DNA of 8,525 nucleotides from Methanosphaera sp. (GCA_021199865.1 JAJQHG010000148.1:1-8525); one strand, 5' to 3'. Numbered from the stretch's first letter, positions 1 to 6,230 are shown. Translations and numbers: made by a program. The notes: generated by a model from the letters alone, not told the origin.

Positions 1-7
1 AAATAGG

Positions 8-23
8 ACTTCTATATAGAAGT
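8..23. repeat. 16-bp perfect palindrome downstream of the nitroreductase gene
   Basis: The 16 bases read the same on both strands (arms ACTTCTAT and ATAGAAGT with no loop). The site lies about 30 bp beyond the nitroreductase stop. It could be a dimer-protein operator for the next gene off the left edge, or part of a weak transcript end. No long T-run follows it on the minus strand within the window, so a terminator role is not well supported. Confidence 0.4.
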
Positions 24-54
24 ATATCTAAAGGAGGTTAAATTATAGGGAATA

Positions 55-561
55 TTAGATGTATTCTACTAATTCCTTAATATCCTTACGTGGTCTATCA
101 CTAGGCTCAGCATCAGGATATCCTAGGGGTGTTATTAGTACAGGATGATATTCCTCACTAAGACCTAATAATTCTATTAAGGATCTCTCATGGAATGCTC
201 CAATATAACAAGTGCCTAAGCCCTGCTCTGTTGCCTCAAGTATCATGTGATCCATAACTATTGTAGCATCTATCTCATCAATATTCTTACCATCCCATGG
301 TCTAATCCATGCATCATTCTTCTTACTTACAACAGCCAGTACTAATGGTGCTTCAAGTATCCATTCTCTAGGATATACCTCTGATAGCTTATCAGCATTC
401 TTCTTTGTGTCTATAACATATACCTTGAATGCTTGGCTATTTACACCTGTTGGTGCAAGCTGTGCAGCCTTAAGTATTTGTTCTAATTTTTCATTCTCTA
501 CTGGTTGATCTTTATATCCTCTTACACTATATCTTTTATTAATTGCATCCATTACATCCAT
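55..561 (-). CDS. Nitroreductase-family FMN-dependent oxidoreductase (168 aa)
   Basis: This is a small FMN enzyme of the nitroreductase superfamily, which reduces nitro, quinone or flavin substrates with NAD(P)H; the physiological substrate cannot be read from the sequence. The N-terminus has the flavin-phosphate motif R10-x-S12-V-R14. It is followed by a PTGVNSQ segment (37-43), which matches the usual P-S/T-G-x-N-x-Q flavin contact, an APL segment (71-73), the helix with EQGLGTCYIGAF (112-123), and the late LGYP turn (146-149). The length of about 170 aa suits the short archaeal and clostridial branch. The first ATG is preferred because GGTG lies at a good distance upstream, overlapping the end of zpr1. 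M4 is a less likely alternative. The gene sits 2 nt after zpr1 and is very likely co-transcribed and translationally coupled with it. Dimerisation is expected from the family. Confidence 0.92.
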   Translation of the reverse strand: MDVMDAINKRYSVRGYKDQPVENEKLEQILKAAQLAPTGVNSQAFKVYVIDTKKNADKLSEVYPREWILEAPLVLAVVSKKNDAWIRPWDGKNIDEIDATIVMDHMILEATEQGLGTCYIGAFHERSLIELLGLSEEYHPVLITPLGYPDAEPSDRPRKDIKELVEYI

Positions 562-563
562 AT

Positions 564-1169
564 TTACACCAATTCATCTTGATCTAAATTTATAAATCCT
601 GTTTCTAGTTTTTCTGCTTCCTCAGGAGTAAGTATCTCCATTACTGCATCCTCATCATCAATAACACTATTTCCAAATGGATCCTCTAATATTAAGGTGG
701 TCTCCATTGACCCTGTTCTAATAAACATTATGTGTTCAAGTATTCTAGCAGCATTAGTTTCTATCTCTGGATTAGAACTGTCATCCAATTTTAGAGCACG
801 TGTTACAGCATCCTCAAATCTTGCAAGTATTCCTTCTACATTTGATACATATCCCTGTGACTTTGATCCCGGTTCTACCTTTAATCCTAACTCAGGGATA
901 GTTATAGTGGCCGTTTGTGACTTTGCTACCCTTGTATTAAGCTTCTTATTACTTATCTGGATAGTAAAACGTGTAGGATCATTATGTTCTAGGGCTATAC
1001 TGTCTGCTGATTGATAGCCACACTCACTACAAGATACACTTGTCTCTAACATGTCTCCAAAGTATGGTATGTTATTTGTCTTGTTGGTTATCACAAGAGT
1101 ATTCTTACCTTTACATACTGGGCAGTCTGTCCTCATCAAATCATTATTATTAAAAGATTCTTCATCCAT
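564..1169 (-). CDS. zpr1: ZPR1 zinc-finger domain protein (201 aa)
   Basis: This is an archaeal single-copy ZPR1 protein. A four-cysteine zinc finger is visible as C16-x2-C19 and C47-x2-C50 with 27 residues between the pairs. The typical GY-x-S sequence (51-54) follows the second pair. After it comes a beta-rich A-type domain with T/S-rich strands and the family signature around V108-S-N-V-E-G-I-L115. Eukaryotic ZPR1 has two such modules, while archaeal forms have one, as here. Yeast Zpr1 has been reported to act as a folding chaperone for elongation factor eEF1A, so a role with aEF1A is a reasonable inference that nothing here proves. The start has AGAGGA a few bases upstream. The C-terminus (about 150-201) is acidic. 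A TATA-like box upstream suggests that its own promoter drives zpr1 and the nitroreductase gene. Confidence 0.92.
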   Translation of the reverse strand: MDEESFNNNDLMRTDCPVCKGKNTLVITNKTNNIPYFGDMLETSVSCSECGYQSADSIALEHNDPTRFTIQISNKKLNTRVAKSQTATITIPELGLKVEPGSKSQGYVSNVEGILARFEDAVTRALKLDDSSNPEIETNAARILEHIMFIRTGSMETTLILEDPFGNSVIDDEDAVMEILTPEEAEKLETGFINLDQDELV

Positions 1170-1210
1170 ATTATTCCTCTATATCATAGTATCTCTTATT
1201 ATATTTTTGT

Positions 1211-1220
1211 TTTATATAAA
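1211..1220 (-). promoter_or_regulatory. TATA-like box, putative zpr1 promoter
   Basis: TTTATATAAA lies just past the stop of the 2-phosphoglycerate kinase gene. It is centred about 46 bp upstream of the zpr1 start codon, which would put the transcript start roughly 20 nt before the ATG. The match to archaeal TATA boxes is good, but such AT-rich sequence produces look-alikes easily. Confidence 0.4.
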
Positions 1221-1222
1221 TA

Positions 1223-2176
1223 TTAAGTTGTTATATTATCATATATTAAGCCATTCTCTCTAAGTTTATCTATTATTTCTTCCAGGGTATTCTCATCAGG
1301 TGCATATAATGTATGACTATGTATGTTATCAGATAATCTATATAATGTTTCTAGTGTTTCTTTTTCATCATTGGAATTATCTAGTTTATCAAAGAATTCA
1401 TTAACATATTTCTCGTCATCATAGTTTCTTATCTGTCTAGTTAATGGTTCATCTGAATCCTCTAAGTAATAAGAAATATCTGTTATTCTACCACCAAGCT
1501 GTGTTATTATCTTGTGTTCTAAGTCTATATCATCAAGGGAATGTTTTAGGTATATTACTCTTGATACCTCATTAATGTATTGAAGTATAGTTGCTGTTGT
1601 TTTATCCTTATCTGAGTTATCTATTACAGGTATATCCATCATTTTAGCCATATTTACTAAGTGATCATTTATCATCCTGTTTTCCTTGAAGTAGTCTAGT
1701 TGTGCTCCCCCTCTTTTTATTGTCATTGCTCTCTGGATAAATCGTTGCTTATGTACCTCTTCATCTGTTGTTAGTATAAAGAAGTATACTTCTGCTAGGT
1801 CCTTGAACTGTTCTATATTTATTAGTCCAGGTATTAGATGTACTCCCTCAATAATTATAGAGTCTTTATCCTTCACTGATCGTTGAATAACCTTCTCTAT
1901 TGCAGGTACTACAAATGATGCATGTTCCTCAAATCCTGCATCTATAAGTTTTTCTTCTGTATCAAATTGATATTGATCTCTAAGTACAGTATATGCATCA
2001 TATGATGATTTATGTAGTGCTGGTGCATAGTCACTCCCTATTATTCCACGTACTACTTCACGTATAAAATCTGTTTCTATCAAATATTTTATCCCTAACT
2101 TTGTGGATAACTGGGATGCTATTGTTGATTTACCTATGCCTGAAGCTGATCCTATTAGTATAACATATGGTTTCAT
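1223..2176 (-). CDS. 2-phosphoglycerate kinase-type P-loop kinase (317 aa)
   Basis: This belongs to the archaeal 2-phosphoglycerate kinase group (COG2074). In Methanothermus that enzyme phosphorylates 2-phosphoglycerate to 2,3-bisphosphoglycerate, the precursor of cyclic 2,3-diphosphoglycerate. Visible features are a Walker A loop G9-S-A-S-G-I-G-K-S-T18, the family motif T35-D-F-I-R-E-V-V-R43, the segment E110-G-V-H-L-I-P-G117, and an R-rich stretch followed by an IPVID strand near 185. Thus residues 1 to about 200 form the kinase. Residues from about 205 to 317 are an acidic extension I do not recognise. No N-terminal ATP-cone domain is present. I chose the start at 2176 because GGTGAT lies just upstream and the P-loop strand begins at once (MKPYVILIG). 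The frame can be extended 8 residues to 2200, but that start has no ribosome binding site. The gene appears to be transcribed on its own. Confidence 0.85.
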   Translation of the reverse strand: MKPYVILIGSASGIGKSTIASQLSTKLGIKYLIETDFIREVVRGIIGSDYAPALHKSSYDAYTVLRDQYQFDTEEKLIDAGFEEHASFVVPAIEKVIQRSVKDKDSIIIEGVHLIPGLINIEQFKDLAEVYFFILTTDEEVHKQRFIQRAMTIKRGGAQLDYFKENRMINDHLVNMAKMMDIPVIDNSDKDKTTATILQYINEVSRVIYLKHSLDDIDLEHKIITQLGGRITDISYYLEDSDEPLTRQIRNYDDEKYVNEFFDKLDNSNDEKETLETLYRLSDNIHSHTLYAPDENTLEEIIDKLRENGLIYDNITT

Positions 2177-2179
2177 TGT

Positions 2180-2185
2180 ATCACC
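2180..2185 (-). promoter_or_regulatory. GGTGAT ribosome binding site that decides the 2PGK start
   Basis: GGTGAT on the minus strand ends 3 nt before the ATG at 2176 (GGTG plus a 5-nt spacer). This favours that ATG over the in-frame ATG 24 nt upstream, which is preceded only by A and T. Confidence 0.6.
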
Positions 2186-2210
2186 GTGATTATCTAACAT
2201 TTTATTAATT

Positions 2211-2221
2211 AATATATATTT
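2211..2221 (-). promoter_or_regulatory. TATA-like box, putative 2PGK promoter
   Basis: AAATATATATT on the minus strand is preceded by ATC and a purine-rich stretch. It lies about 40 bp upstream of the chosen start codon, which predicts a short leader of about 15 nt. The surrounding DNA is very AT-rich, so confidence is moderate. Confidence 0.4.
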
Positions 2222-2320
2222 GATTAAATAAGTACATGTTTAAAATAGAATTGATAATAGTACTTAGTTATGTAGAGTGTTAATAATAAAATAAACTTAA
2301 ATTAATAGAATATGTTAGTA

Positions 2321-2365
2321 ATTAAAAATAAAAGGAGAGGAAGAAGGGTTGTATAAGATTTATAC
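2321..2365 (-). terminator. Weak hairpin plus T-rich tract after hsp20
   Basis: A 6-bp stem (GTATAA / TTATAC, 3-nt loop, 2351..2365) overlaps the hsp20 stop codon. On the minus strand it is followed by a pyrimidine-rich stretch ending in TTTTATTTTTAAT. Archaeal termination mainly needs the T-rich tract, so this is a plausible transcript end, although the stem is weak. Confidence 0.4.
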
Positions 2366-3010
2366 TATTTCTACATCAACTTTTCTACCTTTAATTTTTG
2401 GTAGTGTTAGGGTTAATTCATTATCAGAAAATGTTGCTGATACTTCTTTTATATCAATTTCTACTGGTATTGGTACAATGTTCTTTGTCCTACCAGAACA
2501 TCTTTCTTTTCTTAGTACTTTGCATTCCTCTTCGCCAATTACATCAGGGAATTCTACTTCTATTTCTATAGATTCTGTTGACATCTTTATTGATATATCA
2601 TCCTTTGTTACTCTTGGTAGATCCATCTTTAATTCTATTCTATCATCATATTCTAGTAGATCTACTGCTGGTTTATTAGATTTGTATTCTTCTAGTGTTT
2701 TGTTCCAATCACTTTGTCTAGATTTAAGTGTTGCATATACATCAGATAACATCTTTTCTGCCATATTCTTTGCTTCAGCTGATGTTTCTTTGCCATATAC
2801 TTTGTAGTCGGTATCTTCACTGTCATCGGTCTTATCAGATTTTTCATCACAGGTTTCTTCATCACTACATTCACATTCATCTTGTGATGATTCATCATCT
2901 ATTGTACATGTTTCTTCTGTGTCTTCACAGCCACATGTTTCTTCAGTTTCTTTTGCTTCAACATCAATTGTTTCATCTTTTTTGTCTATATCTATATTAG
3001 TATCTGCCAT
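2360..3010 (-). CDS. hsp20: Hsp20-family small heat shock protein with acidic Cys-rich N-terminal extension (216 aa)
   Basis: The C-terminal half is an alpha-crystallin domain, about residues 113-205. It opens with P114-A-V-D-L-L-E120 and carries the R-K-E-R-C-S-G core (167-173), then an NELTLTLPK strand (197-205) where most members have an N-G-V-L turn. The protein ends in V-x-V/V-x-I repeats (211-215), which may serve as the I-x-I oligomer contact. Small heat shock proteins hold unfolding proteins in an ATP-independent way. The odd part is residues 1-72, a very acidic, probably disordered extension. It has six cysteines (26, 28, 35, 46, 48, 54) in two C-x-C...C groups and three copies of EETC. 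Two further cysteines (163, 171) lie in the domain. At 216 aa it is longer than usual archaeal Hsp20 proteins of about 140-165 aa. AAAGGA 8 nt upstream supports the start. Gaps of 108 bp before and 183 bp after suggest a single-gene transcript. Confidence 0.93.
   Translation of the reverse strand: MADTNIDIDKKDETIDVEAKETEETCGCEDTEETCTIDDESSQDECECSDEETCDEKSDKTDDSEDTDYKVYGKETSAEAKNMAEKMLSDVYATLKSRQSDWNKTLEEYKSNKPAVDLLEYDDRIELKMDLPRVTKDDISIKMSTESIEIEVEFPDVIGEEECKVLRKERCSGRTKNIVPIPVEIDIKEVSATFSDNELTLTLPKIKGRKVDVEIV
2849..2944 (-). repeat. Three copies of a 12-nt EETC-encoding module inside hsp20
   Basis: ACATGTTTCTTC (plus strand) occurs at 2906..2917 and 2933..2944, and with one mismatch at 2849..2860. 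The offsets are 27 and 57 nt, exactly 9 and 19 codons, and each copy encodes Glu-Glu-Thr-Cys. Near identity at the DNA level, not only in the protein, suggests that the cysteine-rich extension grew by internal duplication. Confidence 0.7.
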
Positions 3011-3017
3011 AAGATCA

Positions 3018-3030
3018 TTCCTTTAAGGAA
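3018..3030 (-). promoter_or_regulatory. Inverted repeat covering the hsp20 ribosome binding site
   Basis: On the minus strand the sequence reads TTCCTT-A-AAGGAA, with 6-nt arms around one base. The 3' arm contains the AAAGGA ribosome binding site 8 nt from the ATG. Base pairing as one hairpin is unlikely with a 1-nt loop. Binding by a dimeric protein, or RNA pairing with slipped arms, could hide the site. Confidence 0.35.
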
Positions 3031-3035
3031 AAATA

Positions 3036-3084
3036 TATTAACATATAATGGTATTAACTAGTAGATATTTAAATTTTACTACTA
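3036..3084 (-). promoter_or_regulatory. hsp20 promoter with flanking repeats (putative operator)
   Basis: Between the GTPase gene and hsp20, 6-bp arms TAGTAG (3059..3064) and CTACTA (3079..3084) flank a TATA-like core. That core reads TTTAAATA on the minus strand and is preceded by GTAAAA, a plausible TFB element. A transcript start about 25 bp downstream would fall near 3043. Around that point the 7-bp sequence TATTAAC is repeated in direct orientation at 3036..3042 and 3052..3058, 16 bp apart. Repeats around both the TATA box and the start region are what a repressor that blocks TBP or polymerase would use. This is inferred from position only. Confidence 0.4.
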
Positions 3085-3118
3085 AGAATTTTAACTTAAG
3101 CATTATAAAACTATTAAT

Positions 3119-4162
3119 CTAGTTTCTAGGGTGTCTAAGAGCATATTTCTGGTTATATTCATCAACTTCTTGTTTTGAATTTCCACCCATATCTTCAATT
3201 AATTTACGGATATTTTCTATCTGACTTAGATCATTAATACTTGTCTTAAATATAGGATCATCAATTCTCTTGGAATATTCATCAATTATACTCATATCAT
3301 TTAATAGATCTGTCTTGTTAAATAGGCAGATCATTGGTGTTTCAAATACCTTCTTAATTTCCTCATATAATAAGAATTGATTTTCCATCAAGTATCCTGA
3401 TGTTTCTGATGGATCAAATATGTATATAATAATATCTCCAAGGTGTTCTAATGCAGCAATTGCATTTAATTCAATTTCATTCATATCATTTATTGACCTG
3501 TCAAGTAATCCTGGTGTATCAATAATCTGGTACTGCTTATAATTTAATTCATAGTTTCCTATCTGTAATCCCTGTGTAGTGAATGGATAATTTGCAACCT
3601 TTGGTTTAGCATCAGTAATATTATTAAGTAATGTTGACTTTCCTACATTTGGAAAACCTGCTATTACAACACGCACAGCATCAAAGTTAATGTTTGGCAT
3701 GTTCTTTAATTCACGCTTAGCAAAGTCAAGGAAGTCTAACTCCTTATCAATACGTTTAACAACAGACACTATCCTACCATATGCCTCTTTTCTTATATCT
3801 ATAGCTTCTAATGAATCGGATTTTCTAATACGACTAGTATATTGTGATTCTATCTGTTTGAGTACCCCGAGAGCCCAGTATACTGCTCCAAGAGAGTGTT
3901 TATATTGATCTACTCCTACAACAATATCAATATAATCCTGATAGAATTCAGGTAACTCCTCTATTATAGGTGTTCCTGTAATAATCTTATTAAAAGTTGC
4001 ATTAATTGTTTCACACGCTGTTTCTACACGCACTTCTTCAATATGTCGTCCTTTAACACGTGGATGAAGTTTTGAGCTTCTAACCTTAGATGCAGCTTTA
4101 CTTGCACGGTTAAAACCCTTATCAATAATTTCATCTGGTGTTGGTACATTCGGTAATTTCAT
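3119..4162 (-). CDS. NOG1-like (Obg/HflX superfamily) GTPase (347 aa)
   Basis: This is an archaeal NOG1-type GTP-binding protein, expected to act in large ribosomal subunit assembly like eukaryotic Nog1. Residues 1 to about 160 form the helical N-terminal domain; the start P-N-V-P-T-P-D-E-I-I-D is typical. The G domain follows with G1 G169-F-P-N-V-G-K-S176, G2 threonines T195/T196 in NYPFTTQG, G3 D215-T-P-G218 and G4 N282-K-T-D285. The asparagine at 172 is the residue used for potassium binding in potassium-dependent GTPases. The long C-terminal region of eukaryotic Nog1 is absent, as usual in archaea. AGAGGAGAT just upstream strongly supports the start. The gene lies 26 nt after the AMMECR1-family gene and probably shares its transcript. 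The last 20 residues are charged and polar. The family is clear; the exact role is inferred. Confidence 0.9.
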   Translation of the reverse strand: MKLPNVPTPDEIIDKGFNRASKAASKVRSSKLHPRVKGRHIEEVRVETACETINATFNKIITGTPIIEELPEFYQDYIDIVVGVDQYKHSLGAVYWALGVLKQIESQYTSRIRKSDSLEAIDIRKEAYGRIVSVVKRIDKELDFLDFAKRELKNMPNINFDAVRVVIAGFPNVGKSTLLNNITDAKPKVANYPFTTQGLQIGNYELNYKQYQIIDTPGLLDRSINDMNEIELNAIAALEHLGDIIIYIFDPSETSGYLMENQFLLYEEIKKVFETPMICLFNKTDLLNDMSIIDEYSKRIDDPIFKTSINDLSQIENIRKLIEDMGGNSKQEVDEYNQKYALRHPRN

Positions 4163-4188
4163 CTTATCTCCTCTAAAAAATAAACAAA

Positions 4189-4758
4189 TTATTCACTAAA
4201 TACTTGAGCTTGGAAACTATCAATCTTCACAGAATCCTCCATCCATGTGTCCACATCAAGATTAGCCTTAAGACACAAGTAGGATAAGTACTCTTCTACA
4301 TCCCATCCCTGTTCTATGGGTACTTGTGGAAGAAGTAGTCCACGATTAAAGCCATACTCTATTATTAGACCATCACGTCCAATAACAATTTTTTCTAGAT
4401 AATCCTTATAATTATCAACCACAATTTGTTCTGGTTGAGTTAGAACACTAACTTCTATTGTTATATCATTATACTCTTCTATTGTTAGTGGTCTAAATCT
4501 TGGATCACGTGTAGCTGCAGATATTGATACATCTAGTAATGCATCAATTAATGGTTTATATCCCTCAGGATAACCTATACAACCACGTAGGTCACCATTC
4601 TTGTTGAGTGTTACAAATACTCCTCTTTTTGTATTAAATATCTCTGGAAGGTTACTTGGAGGTTCATACTCCTTGTTATTAAGATATGTATTGATATTAT
4701 CTCTTGCTATTTCTAGGAGTAATTGTCCCTCTTTTTGTGTTAATATATCATTACTCAT
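4189..4758 (-). CDS. AMMECR1-family protein (189 aa)
   Basis: The protein belongs to the AMMECR1 family (COG2078), conserved from archaea to humans and without an established biochemical activity. Diagnostic segments are all present: L57-R-G-C-I-G62, the hallmark six-residue motif; A81-A-x-R-D-P-R-F88; E102-V-S-V-L-T-Q-P-E110; a G-R-D-G-L-I stretch near 128; then GLLLPQVPIEQGW and the final F-x-A-x-V-F-x-E. The length is standard for prokaryotic members. The start codon shares one base with the tldD stop (TAATG). GGTGGAG 7 nt upstream, inside the last tldD codons, is a good ribosome binding site. This implies translational coupling with tldD. Cys60 in the hallmark motif is a candidate reactive residue. 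A shared role with TldD in handling modified peptides or proteins is a guess from context. Confidence 0.92.
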   Translation of the reverse strand: MSNDILTQKEGQLLLEIARDNINTYLNNKEYEPPSNLPEIFNTKRGVFVTLNKNGDLRGCIGYPEGYKPLIDALLDVSISAATRDPRFRPLTIEEYNDITIEVSVLTQPEQIVVDNYKDYLEKIVIGRDGLIIEYGFNRGLLLPQVPIEQGWDVEEYLSYLCLKANLDVDTWMEDSVKIDSFQAQVFSE

Positions 4759-6134
4759 TATTGTGCTCCACCAACAGTTGCTCTACTTACACGTACATGT
4801 GGACCACCATCACCTACAGGTACTGTTTGTCCATCCTTTCCACAGTAACCTACATTTAGTTTAAAGTCTGATCCTAGGCCAGTAATATTATTTAGTATAT
4901 CAAGTGTACTACCTGATAGGGATACATCTCTTAGATGATCACCTAGCTCACCATTATCTATAGTGTATGCTTCTACAGCATTAAACTGGAATACTCCACG
5001 ACCAGTATCTACCTGTCCACCACGTGAACCCTTTAAGTATATTGCATTATTCATGGATTCAATTAGTTCATCAAATGATGAGTCACCAGGCTTAATATAT
5101 GTGTTACTCATACGTACTATTGGTTGGTCACTAATACTGCATCTAGCATTTCCACTAGATAATCGATCAAACTTACCTGCTGTTTCACGTGAGGACATGA
5201 TGTTTTTTAGTACTCCGTTCTCAACTAATACATTTTCACTAGTTTTTATTCCCTCTACATCATATGGGTAGTAACCAAATCCTGTTGCTATTGATGGATC
5301 ATCAACTACTGTTACAAGGTCAGATCCTATCTTTGTTCCTATACGGTTCTTTAGTATTGAATCATTTTGTAGTATGATATCAGCCTCTGAAGCATGACCA
5401 AGGGCTTCATGTATAAATACACCTGCTAGTTCTGGATCAAGTATGACTGGATAATCTCCAGATGGTGGTGTTTTTGCATCAAGTAGGCTTACAGCCTTTT
5501 GTGATATTTCTCGTCCGAATTTTTCTAGGTCTGCTTTTTGTATTAACTCAAAACCTTGTACTCCACCTAGACTTTGGTGTCCTATCTGCATTACCTGTCC
5601 ATTTGATGCTACACTATTCATTGATAGTACTGTTCTATTAGTTGTTGACTGGATGTTTGTTGTATCACTATTAATAAATAGGTTGTTTGATTCATTCTCT
5701 GAGTATGAGATATTTATACTGTGTATATTATCTAGTTGTGCTATACTGTCTAATTCTCTCATTGTAGCAATCTTTTCTTCCTGTGTTATCTCATCTATTG
5801 GTAATTTTGCCTGACTTACTACGTTATCTACTTGTGGTTCAACATCTGTTAGTTCTACATCACTTCTTAGCTTGGCTGCAAGAGTTGTTGCTTTTTGTGC
5901 TACTTCTTCTACCTTATTAATATCACTAGTGTATGCTGATCCCCATGCACCATTTTGTAGTACACGTATAGCAACAGCAAAGTTCATACCTGTATCTACA
6001 TTATCAATATTATGATCCTTCATAACAAGTGTGTTATTCTTAGAGTTTACTACCCTAATTTCTGCATAGTCAACCTGTTCTTCTAGTTTTCTTAGTATTC
6101 TTTGGAAGTAATCCACATCAATCTCATTAACCAT
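4758..6134 (-). CDS. tldD: TldD-type zinc metalloprotease subunit (458 aa)
   Basis: TldD is the catalytic half of the TldD/TldE peptidase, which threads small unfolded peptides through its chamber. Known roles in bacteria are microcin B17 maturation and CcdA degradation. The N-terminal domain (about 1-200) leads to the zinc-binding helix H242-E-A-L-G-H247 (HExxxH). The expected third ligand is C431 within G429-Y-C-G-K-D-G-Q, followed by the conserved VPVGDGGPHVRV and a terminal VGG. Both halves of the active site are therefore intact, and the length is normal. AGGAGGAG 6 nt upstream fixes the start. No tldE (pmbA) gene is adjacent, although the enzyme works as a TldD/TldE pair, so the partner should lie elsewhere. 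The gene opens a likely operon with the AMMECR1-family gene and the GTPase gene. A long leader region with hairpins lies upstream. Confidence 0.95.
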   Translation of the reverse strand: MVNEIDVDYFQRILRKLEEQVDYAEIRVVNSKNNTLVMKDHNIDNVDTGMNFAVAIRVLQNGAWGSAYTSDINKVEEVAQKATTLAAKLRSDVELTDVEPQVDNVVSQAKLPIDEITQEEKIATMRELDSIAQLDNIHSINISYSENESNNLFINSDTTNIQSTTNRTVLSMNSVASNGQVMQIGHQSLGGVQGFELIQKADLEKFGREISQKAVSLLDAKTPPSGDYPVILDPELAGVFIHEALGHASEADIILQNDSILKNRIGTKIGSDLVTVVDDPSIATGFGYYPYDVEGIKTSENVLVENGVLKNIMSSRETAGKFDRLSSGNARCSISDQPIVRMSNTYIKPGDSSFDELIESMNNAIYLKGSRGGQVDTGRGVFQFNAVEAYTIDNGELGDHLRDVSLSGSTLDILNNITGLGSDFKLNVGYCGKDGQTVPVGDGGPHVRVSRATVGGAQ

Positions 6135-6140
6135 ATTCTA

Positions 6141-6163
6141 CTCCTCCTATCTAATTTTTAGAT
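6141..6163 (-). promoter_or_regulatory. tldD ribosome binding site with adjoining inverted repeat
   Basis: AGGAGGAG (6141..6148) lies 6 nt before the tldD ATG and is the strongest ribosome binding site in the window. Directly 5' of it is ATCTAA-AAA-TTAGAT (6149..6163), a 6-bp stem with a 3-nt loop in the mRNA. The stem stops exactly at the first base of the binding site. It could position or protect the site, or bind a regulator. Confidence 0.5.
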
Positions 6164-6220
6164 GATTATATTAATTTTTCATATAATTATTTTCAATTTT
6201 ATTTTTCTTTCATAAAACTA

Positions 6221-6230
6221 CTATATATAA
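6221..6230 (-). promoter_or_regulatory. TATA-like box, possible tldD promoter
   Basis: TTATATATAG on the minus strand lies about 90 bp before the tldD start and would give a leader of about 60 nt. A second candidate, AATTATATGA near 6179..6188, would give a short leader of about 25 nt. The sequence alone cannot choose between them. Confidence 0.3.

Noticed and set aside
30..38. AAAGGAGGT on the plus strand, a perfect ribosome binding site for a rightward gene.
   Set aside because: No start codon lies at a usable distance. The next ATG (59) is about 20 nt away and reads antisense into the nitroreductase gene. Probably a chance match.
697..1014. Plus-strand open frames of 70-105 codons opposite zpr1, tldD (4963..5271), cbiO (6994..7278) and others.
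   Set aside because: Each lies within a recognised minus-strand gene with intact family motifs, has no convincing ribosome binding site and shows no recognisable protein features.
2177..2200. A start 8 codons further upstream for the 2-phosphoglycerate kinase gene.
   Set aside because: It has no ribosome binding site. GGTGAT precedes the inner ATG, and the Walker A strand normally begins close to the N-terminus.
2201..2359. The AT-rich gap between hsp20 and the 2PGK gene, checked for a small gene or repeat array.
   Set aside because: Only frames of about 10 codons were found, without ribosome binding sites. The content is explained by a T-rich transcript end and a TATA-like box.
2349..2807. 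A 152-codon plus-strand open frame starting with TTG, preceded by a purine-rich stretch resembling a ribosome binding site.
   Set aside because: It is fully antisense to hsp20, a clear family member. Its Ser/Ile/Phe-rich content is what acidic Glu/Asp codons give when read backwards. The purine-rich stretch is the complement of the T/C-rich tract after hsp20.
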